This document shows, in pieces, positions 44,561 to 53,130 of a DNA stretch of 64,000 nt. The stretch spans positions 744,001-808,000 of the forward strand of contig JADJWE010000001.1 in assembly GCA_016716525.1 (NCBI GenBank). Direction: 5' to 3'. How positions within the stretch are numbered: the stretch's first letter is position 1; every line of letters begins with the position of its first letter. Source of the stretch: Candidatus Flexicrinis affinis. Its GTDB lineage: Bacteria > Chloroflexota > Anaerolineae > Aggregatilineales > Phototrophicaceae. The notes beneath the pieces were generated by a model that was not told the DNA's origin, searched no databases, and worked only from the letters and a program-made list of their open reading frames with translations. The position numbers and the translations under genes are program-made.

Positions 44561-45391
44561 ATGACGCTGCTCTACTTCCCGATGTGGCAGGGTATGGGAC
44601 GGGCCTGCACGTTAGAGCCCGCTGCGCGTGCCTTGCGCGACCATCTGGGCGATGCTGCCGAGACGATTGCGGTCCCAGTAGACTCCGCTGGTGACCTGAT
44701 GGAACGCAGCGGCGTGATCGGACTGGATGTGATCGCTCGCCAACTCCGTGACGCGCAGCACGCACTGGAGATGCACGAACCACAGCGTCTTGCGACACTC
44801 GGCGGGGACTGTGGCATTGAGGTCGCCACGATCGGTTGGCTCAACAGCCACCTTCACGGCGATCTGACCGTAGTCTGGTTTGATGCCCACGCCGATCTCA
44901 ATACCCCGGAGTCATCGCCTAGCGGCGCGTTTCATGGGATGCCGCTGCGGACACTCTTGGGTGAAGGCCCCGAAGTCCTCGCGCCGCTCGTGCCGCGGCC
45001 ACTGTGGCCAGAGCAGGTGCTGATGGTCGGCGTACGCGAGTTCGACCCGCCGGAAGCCGACTATGTCGCCGACAACCGCATGCGTGTGTTTCACCCCCAG
45101 CGCAATGCTGCCGACACCGATTCGCTTTTCGCCGCGCTCACAGCGCTCGGAACGCGACCGGTCTACGTGCACTTCGACCTCGACGTGCTTGATCCCGCGG
45201 GTTTCCCGTACACCGAATTTGCGACCGCAGGCGGTCTCAACGTATCGGATGCGGTTCGGTTGGTCGCGCGCATCCTCGACCAGTATCAGGTCGTCGGGAT
45301 GAGTTTGACCGAGTATGCCGACCCCAACGGCCACGGGCTTGATGAAATCCGCCCCTTGCTAGAGCAATTCGGCCGGGTTGCGCGGGGTTAG
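44561..45391 (+). CDS. Arginase/agmatinase-fold metal hydrolase
   Basis: This 276-residue ureohydrolase-family protein has the motifs GGDC (81-84), DAHADLNTP (Asp108, His110, Asp112), SPSGAFHGMP, HFDLDVLDP (Asp206, Asp208) and LTEYADP. Five of the six Mn ligands of arginases are present; the first, normally His in GGDHS, is Cys84 here. The substrate may be arginine, agmatine, formimidoglutamate or another guanidino compound. The SGxxHG motif favours an arginase-like pocket. The gene begins 15 bp after the YfhO fusion and its stop overlaps the converging P450 gene by 4 bp. Confidence 0.85.
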   Translation: MTLLYFPMWQGMGRACTLEPAARALRDHLGDAAETIAVPVDSAGDLMERSGVIGLDVIARQLRDAQHALEMHEPQRLATLGGDCGIEVATIGWLNSHLHGDLTVVWFDAHADLNTPESSPSGAFHGMPLRTLLGEGPEVLAPLVPRPLWPEQVLMVGVREFDPPEADYVADNRMRVFHPQRNAADTDSLFAALTALGTRPVYVHFDLDVLDPAGFPYTEFATAGGLNVSDAVRLVARILDQYQVVGMSLTEYADPNGHGLDEIRPLLEQFGRVARG

Positions 45392-46689
45392 CGCCGCCGG
45401 ACGGTCAACGGCACGCCCGGGCGGGGCTCGATCGTTGCGCCCATGTGCATGTGTGGATGGGCCGGCCCGGCGCTGAGGTCAAACCGCTGAAGGACCCGTG
45501 CGATGATGACGCGGGCCTCAATCTGAGCGAAATACGACCCGATGCAGTTGCGCTTGCCTCCCCCAAAAGGCAAGAACGTGTACGGCGCAATTGTTGTGCC
45601 GGGCGCAAAGCGTTCGGGGTCAAAGCGATTGGGGTCCGGCCAATACCGTGCATCGCGCTGCGTCAGAAAGATTGAATACACAACGCGCGTGCCTTTGGGA
45701 ATCACATAGTCCCGGAACAGCAAGTCGAGGGCGGCCTTCCGGCTGCCGAGGTGTGCCGGCGGATACAGCCGAAGGGTTTCATCGACCACCTGACGCAGGT
45801 ACGTCAGCCCGGCGAGACTGTCCGCAGTGGGTGTGCCGGTGCCAAGTACGCTGTCGATTTCCGCCACGCACCGCTGGCGTACGTCACTGTGCTGGCCGAG
45901 CAGGTGAAACGCCCACGCCAGCAGCGCCGTGATAGTGTCGTGCCCGGCGATCAGCATCGTCATCATCTGGTCGCGGATGTTGGCCTCACTGAAGCCTGAC
46001 CGGATCATCAGGCTGAGCATATCGTCGCGGGACGGGTCGGCGTCCAGTTCGGCGCGGCGCTTGGCGATCATGCCGGCGAAGTACGCGTCCCACTGGGCGA
46101 TGGCGCGCTTGTAGCCGGGGCGCGGTACGCCGCTCCAGAACAACCACAGTCCGGGTGAGATGAAGTCGACCATCTTGAGCAGCGGGTTCCACAGCGGCGG
46201 CATGTCGGGCCGGTGATCGACGTCGAACAGCGTGTCCAACAGGATAAGCAGGGCCATCTTGCGGACTTCGACAAGCAGGTCTTGTCTGGAACCGTCCGGC
46301 CACGAGTCGAGCACGCGATCGGTGCAGCGCACCATCGCATCCACGTACGACTCGATCATGCCTTTGTGCATCGCCGGTTGAAGCTGACGGCGTGCGTCGT
46401 CGTGTGTGGGGCCGTCTTCCACCAGAATCCCGTGCGACAGAAGCTGCGTGATCGGGTCGGTCTCCATACGCCACAGCAGGTTGTCGCGCTGTTCGACCAA
46501 CACCCACCGGCACGCTTCGGGCCCGGAGAGCATGACCGGGTTGAACCCGGGCGCGTTAACGCGGAAGATGTCCCCGAGTTCATCGCGCATGACCGGTAGT
46601 GCTGCCATGACAGATCGTTCGCGGATGATCGCACGCAGCGCCTTAAGGCCGATCTGAGGCGTCGGGGTGGGGATGATTGCGGCGGACAT
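45388..46689 (-). CDS. Cytochrome P450
   Basis: This 433-residue soluble haem monooxygenase has all three signatures: the I-helix AGHDT near residue 248, ExxR in DETLRLYPP near residue 304, and the haem loop FGGGKRNCIG with Cys382. The PxRF-type PNRFDPERF segment is also intact. There is no N-terminal membrane anchor. No redox-partner gene is adjacent. Its hydrophobic substrate cannot be predicted; PPAHLGSRKA after ExxR is common in fatty-acid, carotenoid and terpene hydroxylases of the CYP4-like pattern. The terminator of the BI-1 gene lies between the two, so it is transcribed alone. Confidence 0.95.
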   Translation of the reverse strand: MSAAIIPTPTPQIGLKALRAIIRERSVMAALPVMRDELGDIFRVNAPGFNPVMLSGPEACRWVLVEQRDNLLWRMETDPITQLLSHGILVEDGPTHDDARRQLQPAMHKGMIESYVDAMVRCTDRVLDSWPDGSRQDLLVEVRKMALLILLDTLFDVDHRPDMPPLWNPLLKMVDFISPGLWLFWSGVPRPGYKRAIAQWDAYFAGMIAKRRAELDADPSRDDMLSLMIRSGFSEANIRDQMMTMLIAGHDTITALLAWAFHLLGQHSDVRQRCVAEIDSVLGTGTPTADSLAGLTYLRQVVDETLRLYPPAHLGSRKAALDLLFRDYVIPKGTRVVYSIFLTQRDARYWPDPNRFDPERFAPGTTIAPYTFLPFGGGKRNCIGSYFAQIEARVIIARVLQRFDLSAGPAHPHMHMGATIEPRPGVPLTVRRR

Positions 46690-46764
46690 GCAGTGCGGTC
46701 CTTGCGTGGTGGTGCGATCCGCCGGTTATTATCGCACGCTTCGGTTTGCAGTCTACGCAAAAAA

Positions 46765-46794
46765 GCCCCGGCAGACGAGATTGCCTGCCGGGGC
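46765..46794 (-). terminator. Rho-independent terminator of the BI-1 gene
   Basis: A perfect 10-bp stem (GCCCCGGCAG at 46765-46774, complement at 46785-46794) is followed on the minus strand by six T residues (46764-46759). It lies 27 bp after the stop of the BI-1 family gene. Confidence 0.9.
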
Positions 46795-46820
46795 GATGTT
46801 GTGGGGCTCGACTGAGGTTC

Positions 46821-47588
46821 CTACTCGTTGCGGCCGAACAGGCGCAGAAGGAACAGGAACAGGTTGATGAAGTCGAGGTACAGGTTCAGCGCGCCGTAGA
46901 TGCTGACCTTCAGCACCATATTGCCGTCGTTCTGGATCGCCGGATCTTCGGCCATGCGCTTGATCTTCTGCGTGTCATAGGCGGTGAGACCGACGAAGAT
47001 CAGGACGCCGAGGATGCTGATGATGTAGTCCAGCCCGCTGCTGCCGAGGAACAGGTTGATCAGCGATGCGACGATAATGCCGATCAGGCCCATCATCAGG
47101 TACTTGCCCATCGACGTCAGGTCGGACTTGGTCGTGTAGCCGTACACCGACATGATGCCGAACAGGATCGCAGTCGAGCCGAACGCCTTGAAGATCGTCG
47201 CGTCGGTGTACACGATCAACACGGACGACAGCATGACGCCCATGAGGCCTGCGTACAGCATGAACAAGCCGGCAGCCAGCGTCGGGCTGAGCCACTTACG
47301 CGACAATCCGATGCTGAGCACAATGACGAGTACGAACGTGCCAATGACCGAGCCGATCAAGAGGACTGGGCTGAGCCAAATACTCTCACTGCCGGTGGCA
47401 ATGGCAGTCTCGATCTGGTTGCTTACGAAGAACGCAACGAATGCCGAGATGGCTAAGCCCAAGAACATCCAGACGTAGACCAAGCGCATCACGGAATTCA
47501 TGGTGATGGTGCTTACCGGGCTGCTGGCGATCGCATAATCGCCGCCCGGCTGCATCCCAATGGGGGAGTCGTTTCTAAACAGAGCCAT
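46821..47588 (-). CDS. Bax inhibitor-1 (UPF0005/YccA-like) family membrane protein
   Basis: This 255-residue protein has seven predicted helices after a polar N-terminus (about 25 residues). Family motifs include the LFMLYAGLMGVMLSSVLIVYT helix, FGSTAILFGIMSVYGYTTKSDL, and FVGLTAYDTQKIKRMAED, in which the acidic and basic residues match the proton-sensitive di-Asp pore of BsYetJ. Bacterial members are Ca2+ leak channels or interact with FtsH; which applies here is unknown. A TATAAT box (47621-47626, minus) and a GTAGGAGA ribosome site are present upstream, with the terminator described above. Confidence 0.93.
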   Translation of the reverse strand: MALFRNDSPIGMQPGGDYAIASSPVSTITMNSVMRLVYVWMFLGLAISAFVAFFVSNQIETAIATGSESIWLSPVLLIGSVIGTFVLVIVLSIGLSRKWLSPTLAAGLFMLYAGLMGVMLSSVLIVYTDATIFKAFGSTAILFGIMSVYGYTTKSDLTSMGKYLMMGLIGIIVASLINLFLGSSGLDYIISILGVLIFVGLTAYDTQKIKRMAEDPAIQNDGNMVLKVSIYGALNLYLDFINLFLFLLRLFGRNE

Positions 47589-47620
47589 TCCAATGTCTCC
47601 TACCTCAGACTGACGACGCC

Positions 47621-47626
47621 ATTATA
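47621..47626 (-). promoter_or_regulatory. Candidate -10 box of the BI-1 gene
   Basis: A perfect TATAAT on the minus strand lies about 33 bp before the start codon at 47588. No strong -35 sequence is seen at the expected distance. Confidence 0.4.
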
Positions 47627-47764
47627 GCGAGAAATTGTTAACCCGCCGTAAATTCCGTTTCGGCGCTACCCAAGAGTTTGGGGTTGTCAAAGCACCCAAA
47701 AGTTGTCCGGCGTCGTATTCCCTGTATAGTTGAGTTGGTGTGCGCGATACGCAAAGGGGAAGAA

Positions 47765-48814
47765 ATGCGGCGCGGGACCATTTTCATCATCCTGTTTGTG
47801 TTGATTGCCGCGGCGCTCGTAGCCGCGACCACGCTGCTGCGCAGTCAACCACCTGTGGAAATCGATGTCGCTGTCGATCCGCTGGCCGAGCCGTGGCTGC
47901 GCGCCGCCGCGCTGGAATTCAACACGTCTGGCGTGACCGTCGGCGTGGGCCGCCCTGTGCGCGTCAACGTCATCGTCGCGCCGGGGATGCAGATCCTCAA
48001 CGAGCCGTGGTCGTCGAACAACCACCCGGACGGCTGGATTCCGGCGTGGTCGGCCTTCGCGGCTGCCATTCGTATGTCCGTGACGACAAACACCGAGGCG
48101 CTGTCGCTGGCGCGCACGCCGTTGGTGTGGATGCGCGACGCGTCCGACGATAGTCCGATTAGTGCCCTGACGTGGGACGGTGTGCAAGAAGCTGCCGCCT
48201 CAAACCGTATCAACATCGCGTTTTCGTCGCCGTCGCTTTCGGTGCAGGGTTTCGCCGTGCTGTTGTCCGGCGCGGCGGACTTTCACGACTCGGGCGTATT
48301 GGCCGACGCGCAGCTAAACGATCGGGCGATGCGCGATTGGCTGCTTCCGGTGATCGAGAGCGTGCCGAGTTTCAACACCATCCCCAATGACGTGGCGCAG
48401 TATGTCGCCGGGCCGCAAGGCCGCACCGTCGACGTCGCGATCGGGCCGGAAAGCCAATGGCTGACCTCGCTGAGTGTGCTGGCACGCACCTATACGCCAG
48501 AGTTCGCTTATCCCGACTATCCGGTGATGTTCGATTTTCCGTACATCACGCTGTCGAGCGTCCAGACGACCGACGACGAGCGCGCCGCTTCGCAGGCGTT
48601 TGCGGCGTTCCTGCTGAACGGCGCGCAGCAGGGGGCGCTCGACACCTACGGACTACGGCCGGCAGTGGGCGAGCCAGCCGAGACGTCTGACGTGTTTATC
48701 GGCGGGGAGCGGTACGGGATCATGCGCCAGCTTCCAGTCAATCAGGCGATACAGCTTCCGCAGCCCAGCGCCATTAGCGGCCTGCGCCAGTGGATACTCA
48801 ATAACGGCGGCTAG
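47765..48814 (+). CDS. Membrane-anchored solute-binding-like protein
   Basis: This 349-residue protein has an N-terminal helix (TIFIILFVLIAAALVAATTLL) without a clear cleavage site, so it is probably anchored by it. The rest resembles a type-II periplasmic binding fold: VEIDVAVDPLAEPWLRAAALEFN strand-helix, ALTWDGVQEAA, a SPSLSVQGFAVLLSGAADF segment and a late RAASQAFAAFLLNGAQQGALDTYGLRP helix. The last pattern recurs in its downstream neighbour, which carries a similar domain plus VWA. AAGGGGAAG precedes the ATG at 47765. No permease lies nearby, which favours sensing or scaffolding over uptake. Confidence 0.75.
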   Translation: MRRGTIFIILFVLIAAALVAATTLLRSQPPVEIDVAVDPLAEPWLRAAALEFNTSGVTVGVGRPVRVNVIVAPGMQILNEPWSSNNHPDGWIPAWSAFAAAIRMSVTTNTEALSLARTPLVWMRDASDDSPISALTWDGVQEAAASNRINIAFSSPSLSVQGFAVLLSGAADFHDSGVLADAQLNDRAMRDWLLPVIESVPSFNTIPNDVAQYVAGPQGRTVDVAIGPESQWLTSLSVLARTYTPEFAYPDYPVMFDFPYITLSSVQTTDDERAASQAFAAFLLNGAQQGALDTYGLRPAVGEPAETSDVFIGGERYGIMRQLPVNQAIQLPQPSAISGLRQWILNNGG

Positions 48815-48849
48815 CCGGTCCCATGGTCGGTTTTCGAAGGAGTCATCGC

Positions 48850-50589
48850 ATGTCGTTCAAACGGATAGTGCTCGTGATGCTGCTTGCGGTCGTCGTCCTC
48901 AGCGGATGCGATCAGGGTGGCGGATCCACTGGCGGAATTCCTGCCAACGCCATCCAGATTTCGATTGTCTATTCGCCCGAGTTCGCGCCGTTCATGCCGG
49001 GGCTGATGGATCAGTTCAACACGGCATACGCGGAAGGGCGCAACCCGGTCACCGGGGCGGCACTTGCGTCAGGCGAACGTCCGATTCACATCACAGGTCG
49101 AGACGGCTCGTCGGGCACCGTGATGCAGGGCATCGTCAACGCCATCATCGCGCCAAACAACCAGAATGTTGAACGCCCGACGATCTTCTCGCCGTCGGTC
49201 AGCCATTGGCTCGCGCTGGCGAATTTCCAGAGCGGCCGCCAGTTGTTCGACCTCGCCGATACGCAGGCGACCGCCCTCGCGCCGGTCGTGATGGCGATCT
49301 GGGAGAGCCGCCTGAACGCGATTCAGCAGACGGTCGGCTATGACGAGGTCGGTTGGGAAGAACTGCTGCAAGTCCTGAACAGCCCGAACGGTTGGCAGGA
49401 CTTCAGCCTGCCGAACGCGCGCCGGCAGGTGTACTACGGGCACACCGACCCGTACGTCAGCTCGACCGCGCTGTCGACGCTGATCGCCGAGTTCTATGCG
49501 TCTGCGCGGACAAATGGCTTCACGGGCCGCGTGCTGACGCTCGACGAGGTGCGTGACGAGGATGTGCAGGAAGGCGTGCGGAACATCGAGCAGTTGATCC
49601 GCCACTACTCGCGCCGCACGACCGAGTTTCGCGAGTACATCGCACAAGGCACCGAGTATCTCGATTTCGTCGCGCTTGAGGAGAACGACCTGATCTACAT
49701 CAATCAGGGCAAGACGTCGCTCAAGCCGCCTGAGCGCCTCGTGGCACTGTACCCCAAAGAAGGCACATTCTGGCACGAGCACCCGATGGGCATCGTCAAC
49801 GCCGACTGGGTTACGGCCGAGCAGCGTGAGGCCGCGCGAGTCTTCGTCGACTTCATGCTGACCGAACCGGTTCAAGAACTCGTGATGGAGAACGGTTTCC
49901 GTCCGGCCAACCCGGCCGTCGAGCTGGCGTTCCCGTTCGTGCCGGAAAACGGGATCGATGTCGATGGACCGCCGGAGGTGCTGAACGTCCCCGATCCGGA
50001 AGTCATCGCCGAAATTCAGCAGAGTTGGGCGTTCGTCAAGAAGCAGGCCGACGTGCTGCTGGTGATCGACGTCTCCGGCTCAATGGACGGCGACAAGATC
50101 ACGCAGGCGCGGGCCGCCGGGGAGGCGTTCATCAACGCCCTCGAAGTCGATAACCGTGTGGGCCTAGCCGTCTTCAGCGACGACTACCGCGAGCTTGTCC
50201 CCATGAATCGGCTGGAAAGCAACCTGAATCAGGTCCTCCCAGCGGTTCGCAACGTGCGTGCTTCCGGCGGTACCGAGCTGTATCTGGCGGTGCAGCGCGC
50301 GGTCGAGCAGATGTCGGCGATCGATGACGATAACCGTATCCGCGCGGTCGTGATCTTGAGTGACGGCCAGGACACGGGCACGCAGGGAACGACGCTGGCC
50401 GACGCGACCCGTGCGATCAGCGCGACGCGCGAAGACCTGAACCCGGTCATCGTCATTCCGGTGGCGTACGGCAGCGATGCCGACATCAACGCGCTCAACG
50501 CGATTGCCCGCGCCAGCGCGACGCGTGTCGCGTCTGGCGATCCGTCGAACATCGGGGCAGTGCTGGACATCATTTCCAGCTACTTCTAG
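48850..50589 (+). CDS. Lipoprotein with solute-binding domain and von Willebrand A domain
   Basis: This 579-residue protein starts with a lipobox (VVLSGC, Cys at about residue 20). Residues 30-380 form a binding-protein-like domain (ISIVYSPEFAPFMPGLMDQFN; AAR VFVDFMLTEPVQELVMENGFRP near its end). Residues 400-579 form a VWA domain with a complete MIDAS: Asp407, Ser409, Ser411 (DVSGS), Thr475 (GGTEL) and Asp505 (SDGQD). VWA domains bind partner proteins through a metal ion, so the protein could link ligand binding to a protein interaction outside the cell. AAGGAG precedes the ATG. A terminator follows, so it forms a two-gene unit with the upstream anchored binding protein. Confidence 0.88.
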   Translation: MSFKRIVLVMLLAVVVLSGCDQGGGSTGGIPANAIQISIVYSPEFAPFMPGLMDQFNTAYAEGRNPVTGAALASGERPIHITGRDGSSGTVMQGIVNAIIAPNNQNVERPTIFSPSVSHWLALANFQSGRQLFDLADTQATALAPVVMAIWESRLNAIQQTVGYDEVGWEELLQVLNSPNGWQDFSLPNARRQVYYGHTDPYVSSTALSTLIAEFYASARTNGFTGRVLTLDEVRDEDVQEGVRNIEQLIRHYSRRTTEFREYIAQGTEYLDFVALEENDLIYINQGKTSLKPPERLVALYPKEGTFWHEHPMGIVNADWVTAEQREAARVFVDFMLTEPVQELVMENGFRPANPAVELAFPFVPENGIDVDGPPEVLNVPDPEVIAEIQQSWAFVKKQADVLLVIDVSGSMDGDKITQARAAGEAFINALEVDNRVGLAVFSDDYRELVPMNRLESNLNQVLPAVRNVRASGGTELYLAVQRAVEQMSAIDDDNRIRAVVILSDGQDTGTQGTTLADATRAISATREDLNPVIVIPVAYGSDADINALNAIARASATRVASGDPSNIGAVLDIISSYF

Positions 50590-50601
50590 GGTGGTCTTAC
50601 G

Positions 50602-50644
50602 CGGCTGACTGGCGATCAATGTGTGACCCAGTCAGCCGTTTTCT
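50602..50644 (+). terminator. Rho-independent terminator of the VWA operon
   Basis: A perfect 11-bp stem (CGGCTGACTGG at 50602-50612, complement at 50628-50638) is followed by TTTTCT. It starts 13 bp after the stop codon. Confidence 0.8.
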
Positions 50645-50700
50645 ACCGTACGCTTGACCTATCCCGGCAGATGACAACGGATAGGAACCGGTGTATCCGT

Positions 50701-50706
50701 TATAAT
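50701..50706 (+). promoter_or_regulatory. Candidate -10 box of the sortase gene
   Basis: A perfect TATAAT overlaps an in-frame ATG at 50705. A start site about 7 bp downstream would leave that ATG outside the transcript, which supports translation from the ATG at 50738 with its own GAGG site. Confidence 0.45.
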
Positions 50707-50737
50707 GGCGCCGTTGAATGACCGGATTGAGGATGCC

Positions 50738-51799
50738 ATGCGGGATCGGCGCCCCGTCGACGAACTCTCGATTGAAGAACTAGAACGCATTCTAGCCATC
50801 CGCAAGCGCGAACAGCGGATGCAGCGGCTTCAGCGGCTGAAGCAGGATGGCCGTGTTATGCACGCTGCGGCTGCTCCGGCCGAGGCCAATCCACAGAGCC
50901 TGCCGGTACAGGCCGCCACGCCCGCACCTGTACAGAAGTCGCCGGCCGCACCGCCGAGACCGGTGCCCCAGACATCGGAGCCGCGCTTCGAAGACGATCT
51001 GTTTACCGAGCGCCCGCCGGACGACCCCGAACGTGCGGCCCAGCGCAAGAGCGCTATCAATCGTATTCTGTTGGTGGTTGAGATTGCCGCTGTCGTCGGG
51101 CTGCTTTTCCTCGGCACGGGCATGATCATGTCCATCAGTGCGTTGGAACAGGAGACGCGCGCGGCGCAGGAACTGGCAAATCAGCAGCGCAGTGCGGGCA
51201 TCCCCACGCCCCAGCCCACGTCGATCCTAACTGTCCGCATCGAAGACTATGTGCTGCCGGGCGGGCATGTCATCGAAGCCGACGATACCGTACGCTTCAA
51301 CCTCGAAGAGTTTATTGACGATGTCCCCGCGCATCTGCGCGTGGCAGTCCAGCAGCAGGTGCTCCCGGTGAACATTGTCCGGCCGCCCGAGACGCCGGAG
51401 ACCGCACGTTCCATAAGTATTCCTCGGCTCAACCTCGATCAGTCGATCGTACAAGGGACCGACTGGGAAGCCCTGAAGGAAGGCGTAGGGCAGGTGCAGA
51501 ACGGGGCGTATCCCGCAGCGGCGACTGGCAACGTCGTGCTGGCCGCCCACAATGACATCTATGGCGAGCTGTTCCGCGACCTCGACCAGATGCGGGTGGG
51601 CGACGAGTTTACGGTCCGGACGAACTCGCGCACGTTCGTCTACCGTGTTCGTGAGGTTCGGATTGTCGACCCGACCGACACGTATGTGATGGACGATCAG
51701 GGTGTGCCGACAGTGACCTTGATCAGTTGCTACCCCTACCGCGTCAACAACAAGCGGTATATCGTAGTGGCAGACCGCGTCGACAACGCGGGCGCATAG
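50738..51799 (+). CDS. Sortase (class D/E-like transpeptidase)
   Basis: This 353-residue protein has a charged, helix-forming N-terminus (RKREQRMQRLQRLKQ), a Pro/Ala-rich stretch, one membrane helix (ILLVVEIAAVVGLLFLGTGMI, about residues 107-127) and a C-terminal sortase beta-barrel. The catalytic residues are His271 (LAAHND), Cys331 (LISCYPY) and Arg340 (NNKRYIV). Sortases join surface proteins to the wall or to each other. The long cytoplasmic N-terminus is unusual in length compared with classical SrtA. I choose the ATG at 50738 because of its GAGG ribosome site and the TATAAT box that overlaps the earlier ATG at 50705. Confidence 0.88.
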   Translation: MRDRRPVDELSIEELERILAIRKREQRMQRLQRLKQDGRVMHAAAAPAEANPQSLPVQAATPAPVQKSPAAPPRPVPQTSEPRFEDDLFTERPPDDPERAAQRKSAINRILLVVEIAAVVGLLFLGTGMIMSISALEQETRAAQELANQQRSAGIPTPQPTSILTVRIEDYVLPGGHVIEADDTVRFNLEEFIDDVPAHLRVAVQQQVLPVNIVRPPETPETARSISIPRLNLDQSIVQGTDWEALKEGVGQVQNGAYPAAATGNVVLAAHNDIYGELFRDLDQMRVGDEFTVRTNSRTFVYRVREVRIVDPTDTYVMDDQGVPTVTLISCYPYRVNNKRYIVVADRVDNAGA

Positions 51800-51821
51800 A
51801 GCAGACAAAGGCACATTACAC

Positions 51822-52232
51822 ATGCCACCGAAGAAGAAATCTAGCGGCCAGAAGCGGATCAACAAGGACGTTCTCGAGCGCGCACGTCAGCAGGCCCGAG
51901 CGCTCGAAGAGCAGGACGACGACTCGGTTGCCGAGAGCGTGGAACCCGCCGAGCCGGTTTCACAGACGCCCGCGACGGCAGCGTCGTCAGCGCCAGTGCG
52001 GCGGAGTGTCTCGACGGCCAAACGCCTCCGCGAGAAGAACGAAGAAGCGCGTAAGAAGGCACTCACCGCCGAGGAGATCACCGAACTTTTGGCCAACCCG
52101 ACCAAAGTCGTGACCTCCGATGAACTGCGTGCGCAGTACGGTTTCGTGTTAGCCGACCTGCGCAGCATGGGCATTTTGGCAGCGGCATCATTCGGGGTGT
52201 TGATCCTGCTGGCGCTGGTGCTGCCGCGCTAA
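51822..52232 (+). CDS. Small tail-anchored membrane protein of unknown function
   Basis: This 136-residue protein has a Lys-rich N-terminus, a low-complexity charged middle (EEQDDDSVAESVEPAEP, then Ala/Ser/Thr), a helix-forming EITELLANPTKVVTSDELRAQYGFV region and a C-terminal membrane helix (MGILAAASFGVLILLALVLP). It would sit in the membrane with its N-terminus in the cytoplasm. It begins 22 bp after the sortase and is probably co-transcribed with it. I recognise no family. Confidence 0.7.
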   Translation: MPPKKKSSGQKRINKDVLERARQQARALEEQDDDSVAESVEPAEPVSQTPATAASSAPVRRSVSTAKRLREKNEEARKKALTAEEITELLANPTKVVTSDELRAQYGFVLADLRSMGILAAASFGVLILLALVLPR

Positions 52233-52348
52233 GCGGGTGGTTGAGAGCAGTGAGGTTCGGCCAATCTCGACGACTGTTGAACAGTCCGAAACCCGGGACT
52301 AATTGCGCCGGCTTTCGAACGTTGGCCTAGTTGACCGTGGAGCAAGGG

Positions 52349-53056
52349 GTGATCGGAGATACGCAGGATCGTTGGAGCTCCGTCCCGGCCTTTGCAGGCT
52401 TGGATGACGTGAGTCTGCGCCGCATCAGCGCTGCTGGTCATCCGCATGCGTTTCAGGCGGGAGCCGAGATCTTCTGCGAAGGTACGGCGTGCGCGGGCCT
52501 GCACATCGTCACCGAAGGGTTGGTGCGCATCTACCGCATCAGTCCGGAAGGGCGTATGCACACCCTCAGCCTGCTGCGCCCTCCTGCGACGTTCAACGAA
52601 GTCGCCGCTGTGGATGGCGGCCCGAATCCATACAACGCCGTGGCCGTTACTGCAAGTGAAGTCGTGGTGATCGGCCATCACGCGTTGGTGGAACTGTTGG
52701 CGGAAGACTCCGCGTTCATGGCGCGCACGTTACAGTGGATGGCGCGCGTGAACCGCGACTACATCGAACGCCTCGAAGATATGACGTTCCGCAGCATCCC
52801 GTCCCGACTCGCCAAGCTGTACCTGCATGAGACAACCTACGCCGATCAAATCGGCGAATCACCGTCGCGCTTATCGCAAGAGGAAATCGCAGCGATCCTC
52901 GGCACGACGCGCGAGGTGGTAGGGCGCGCGCTGCGCGCGCTGCTGAACGCCGGCCTGTTGAAGAAACGGGGACGGCTCGTATTTGTCGCCGATCGTGAGG
53001 GACTGGAATGTCTCGCGGAGTCGAACGTCATGCCGCAGGCGATCCCCGAACGCTGA
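52349..53056 (+). CDS. Crp/Fnr-family transcriptional regulator
   Basis: This protein of about 235 residues has an N-terminal cyclic-nucleotide-binding-like barrel (FAGLDDVSLRRISAAGHPHAFQAGAEIFCEG) and a C-terminal winged helix with recognition segment LSQEEIAAILGTTREVVGRALRALLNAGLL. The phosphate-binding cassette of cAMP-binding Crp (GEXX..RXA) reads FNEVAAVDGGPNPYNAVA, so cAMP binding is doubtful. There are no Fe-S cysteine clusters of the Fnr type. A GTG at 52349 has GGAG 6 bp upstream; a TTG at 52331 is also in frame. The target genes are unknown; the FHA-PspC block follows. Confidence 0.9.
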   Translation: MIGDTQDRWSSVPAFAGLDDVSLRRISAAGHPHAFQAGAEIFCEGTACAGLHIVTEGLVRIYRISPEGRMHTLSLLRPPATFNEVAAVDGGPNPYNAVAVTASEVVVIGHHALVELLAEDSAFMARTLQWMARVNRDYIERLEDMTFRSIPSRLAKLYLHETTYADQIGESPSRLSQEEIAAILGTTREVVGRALRALLNAGLLKKRGRLVFVADREGLECLAESNVMPQAIPER

Positions 53057-53130
53057 CGGCCAACGCTTGCAAAACCGGCACATAAAAGACACACTTAGGC
53101 GACGACTTAACGCTGCAGGGGTGGCCGGCG

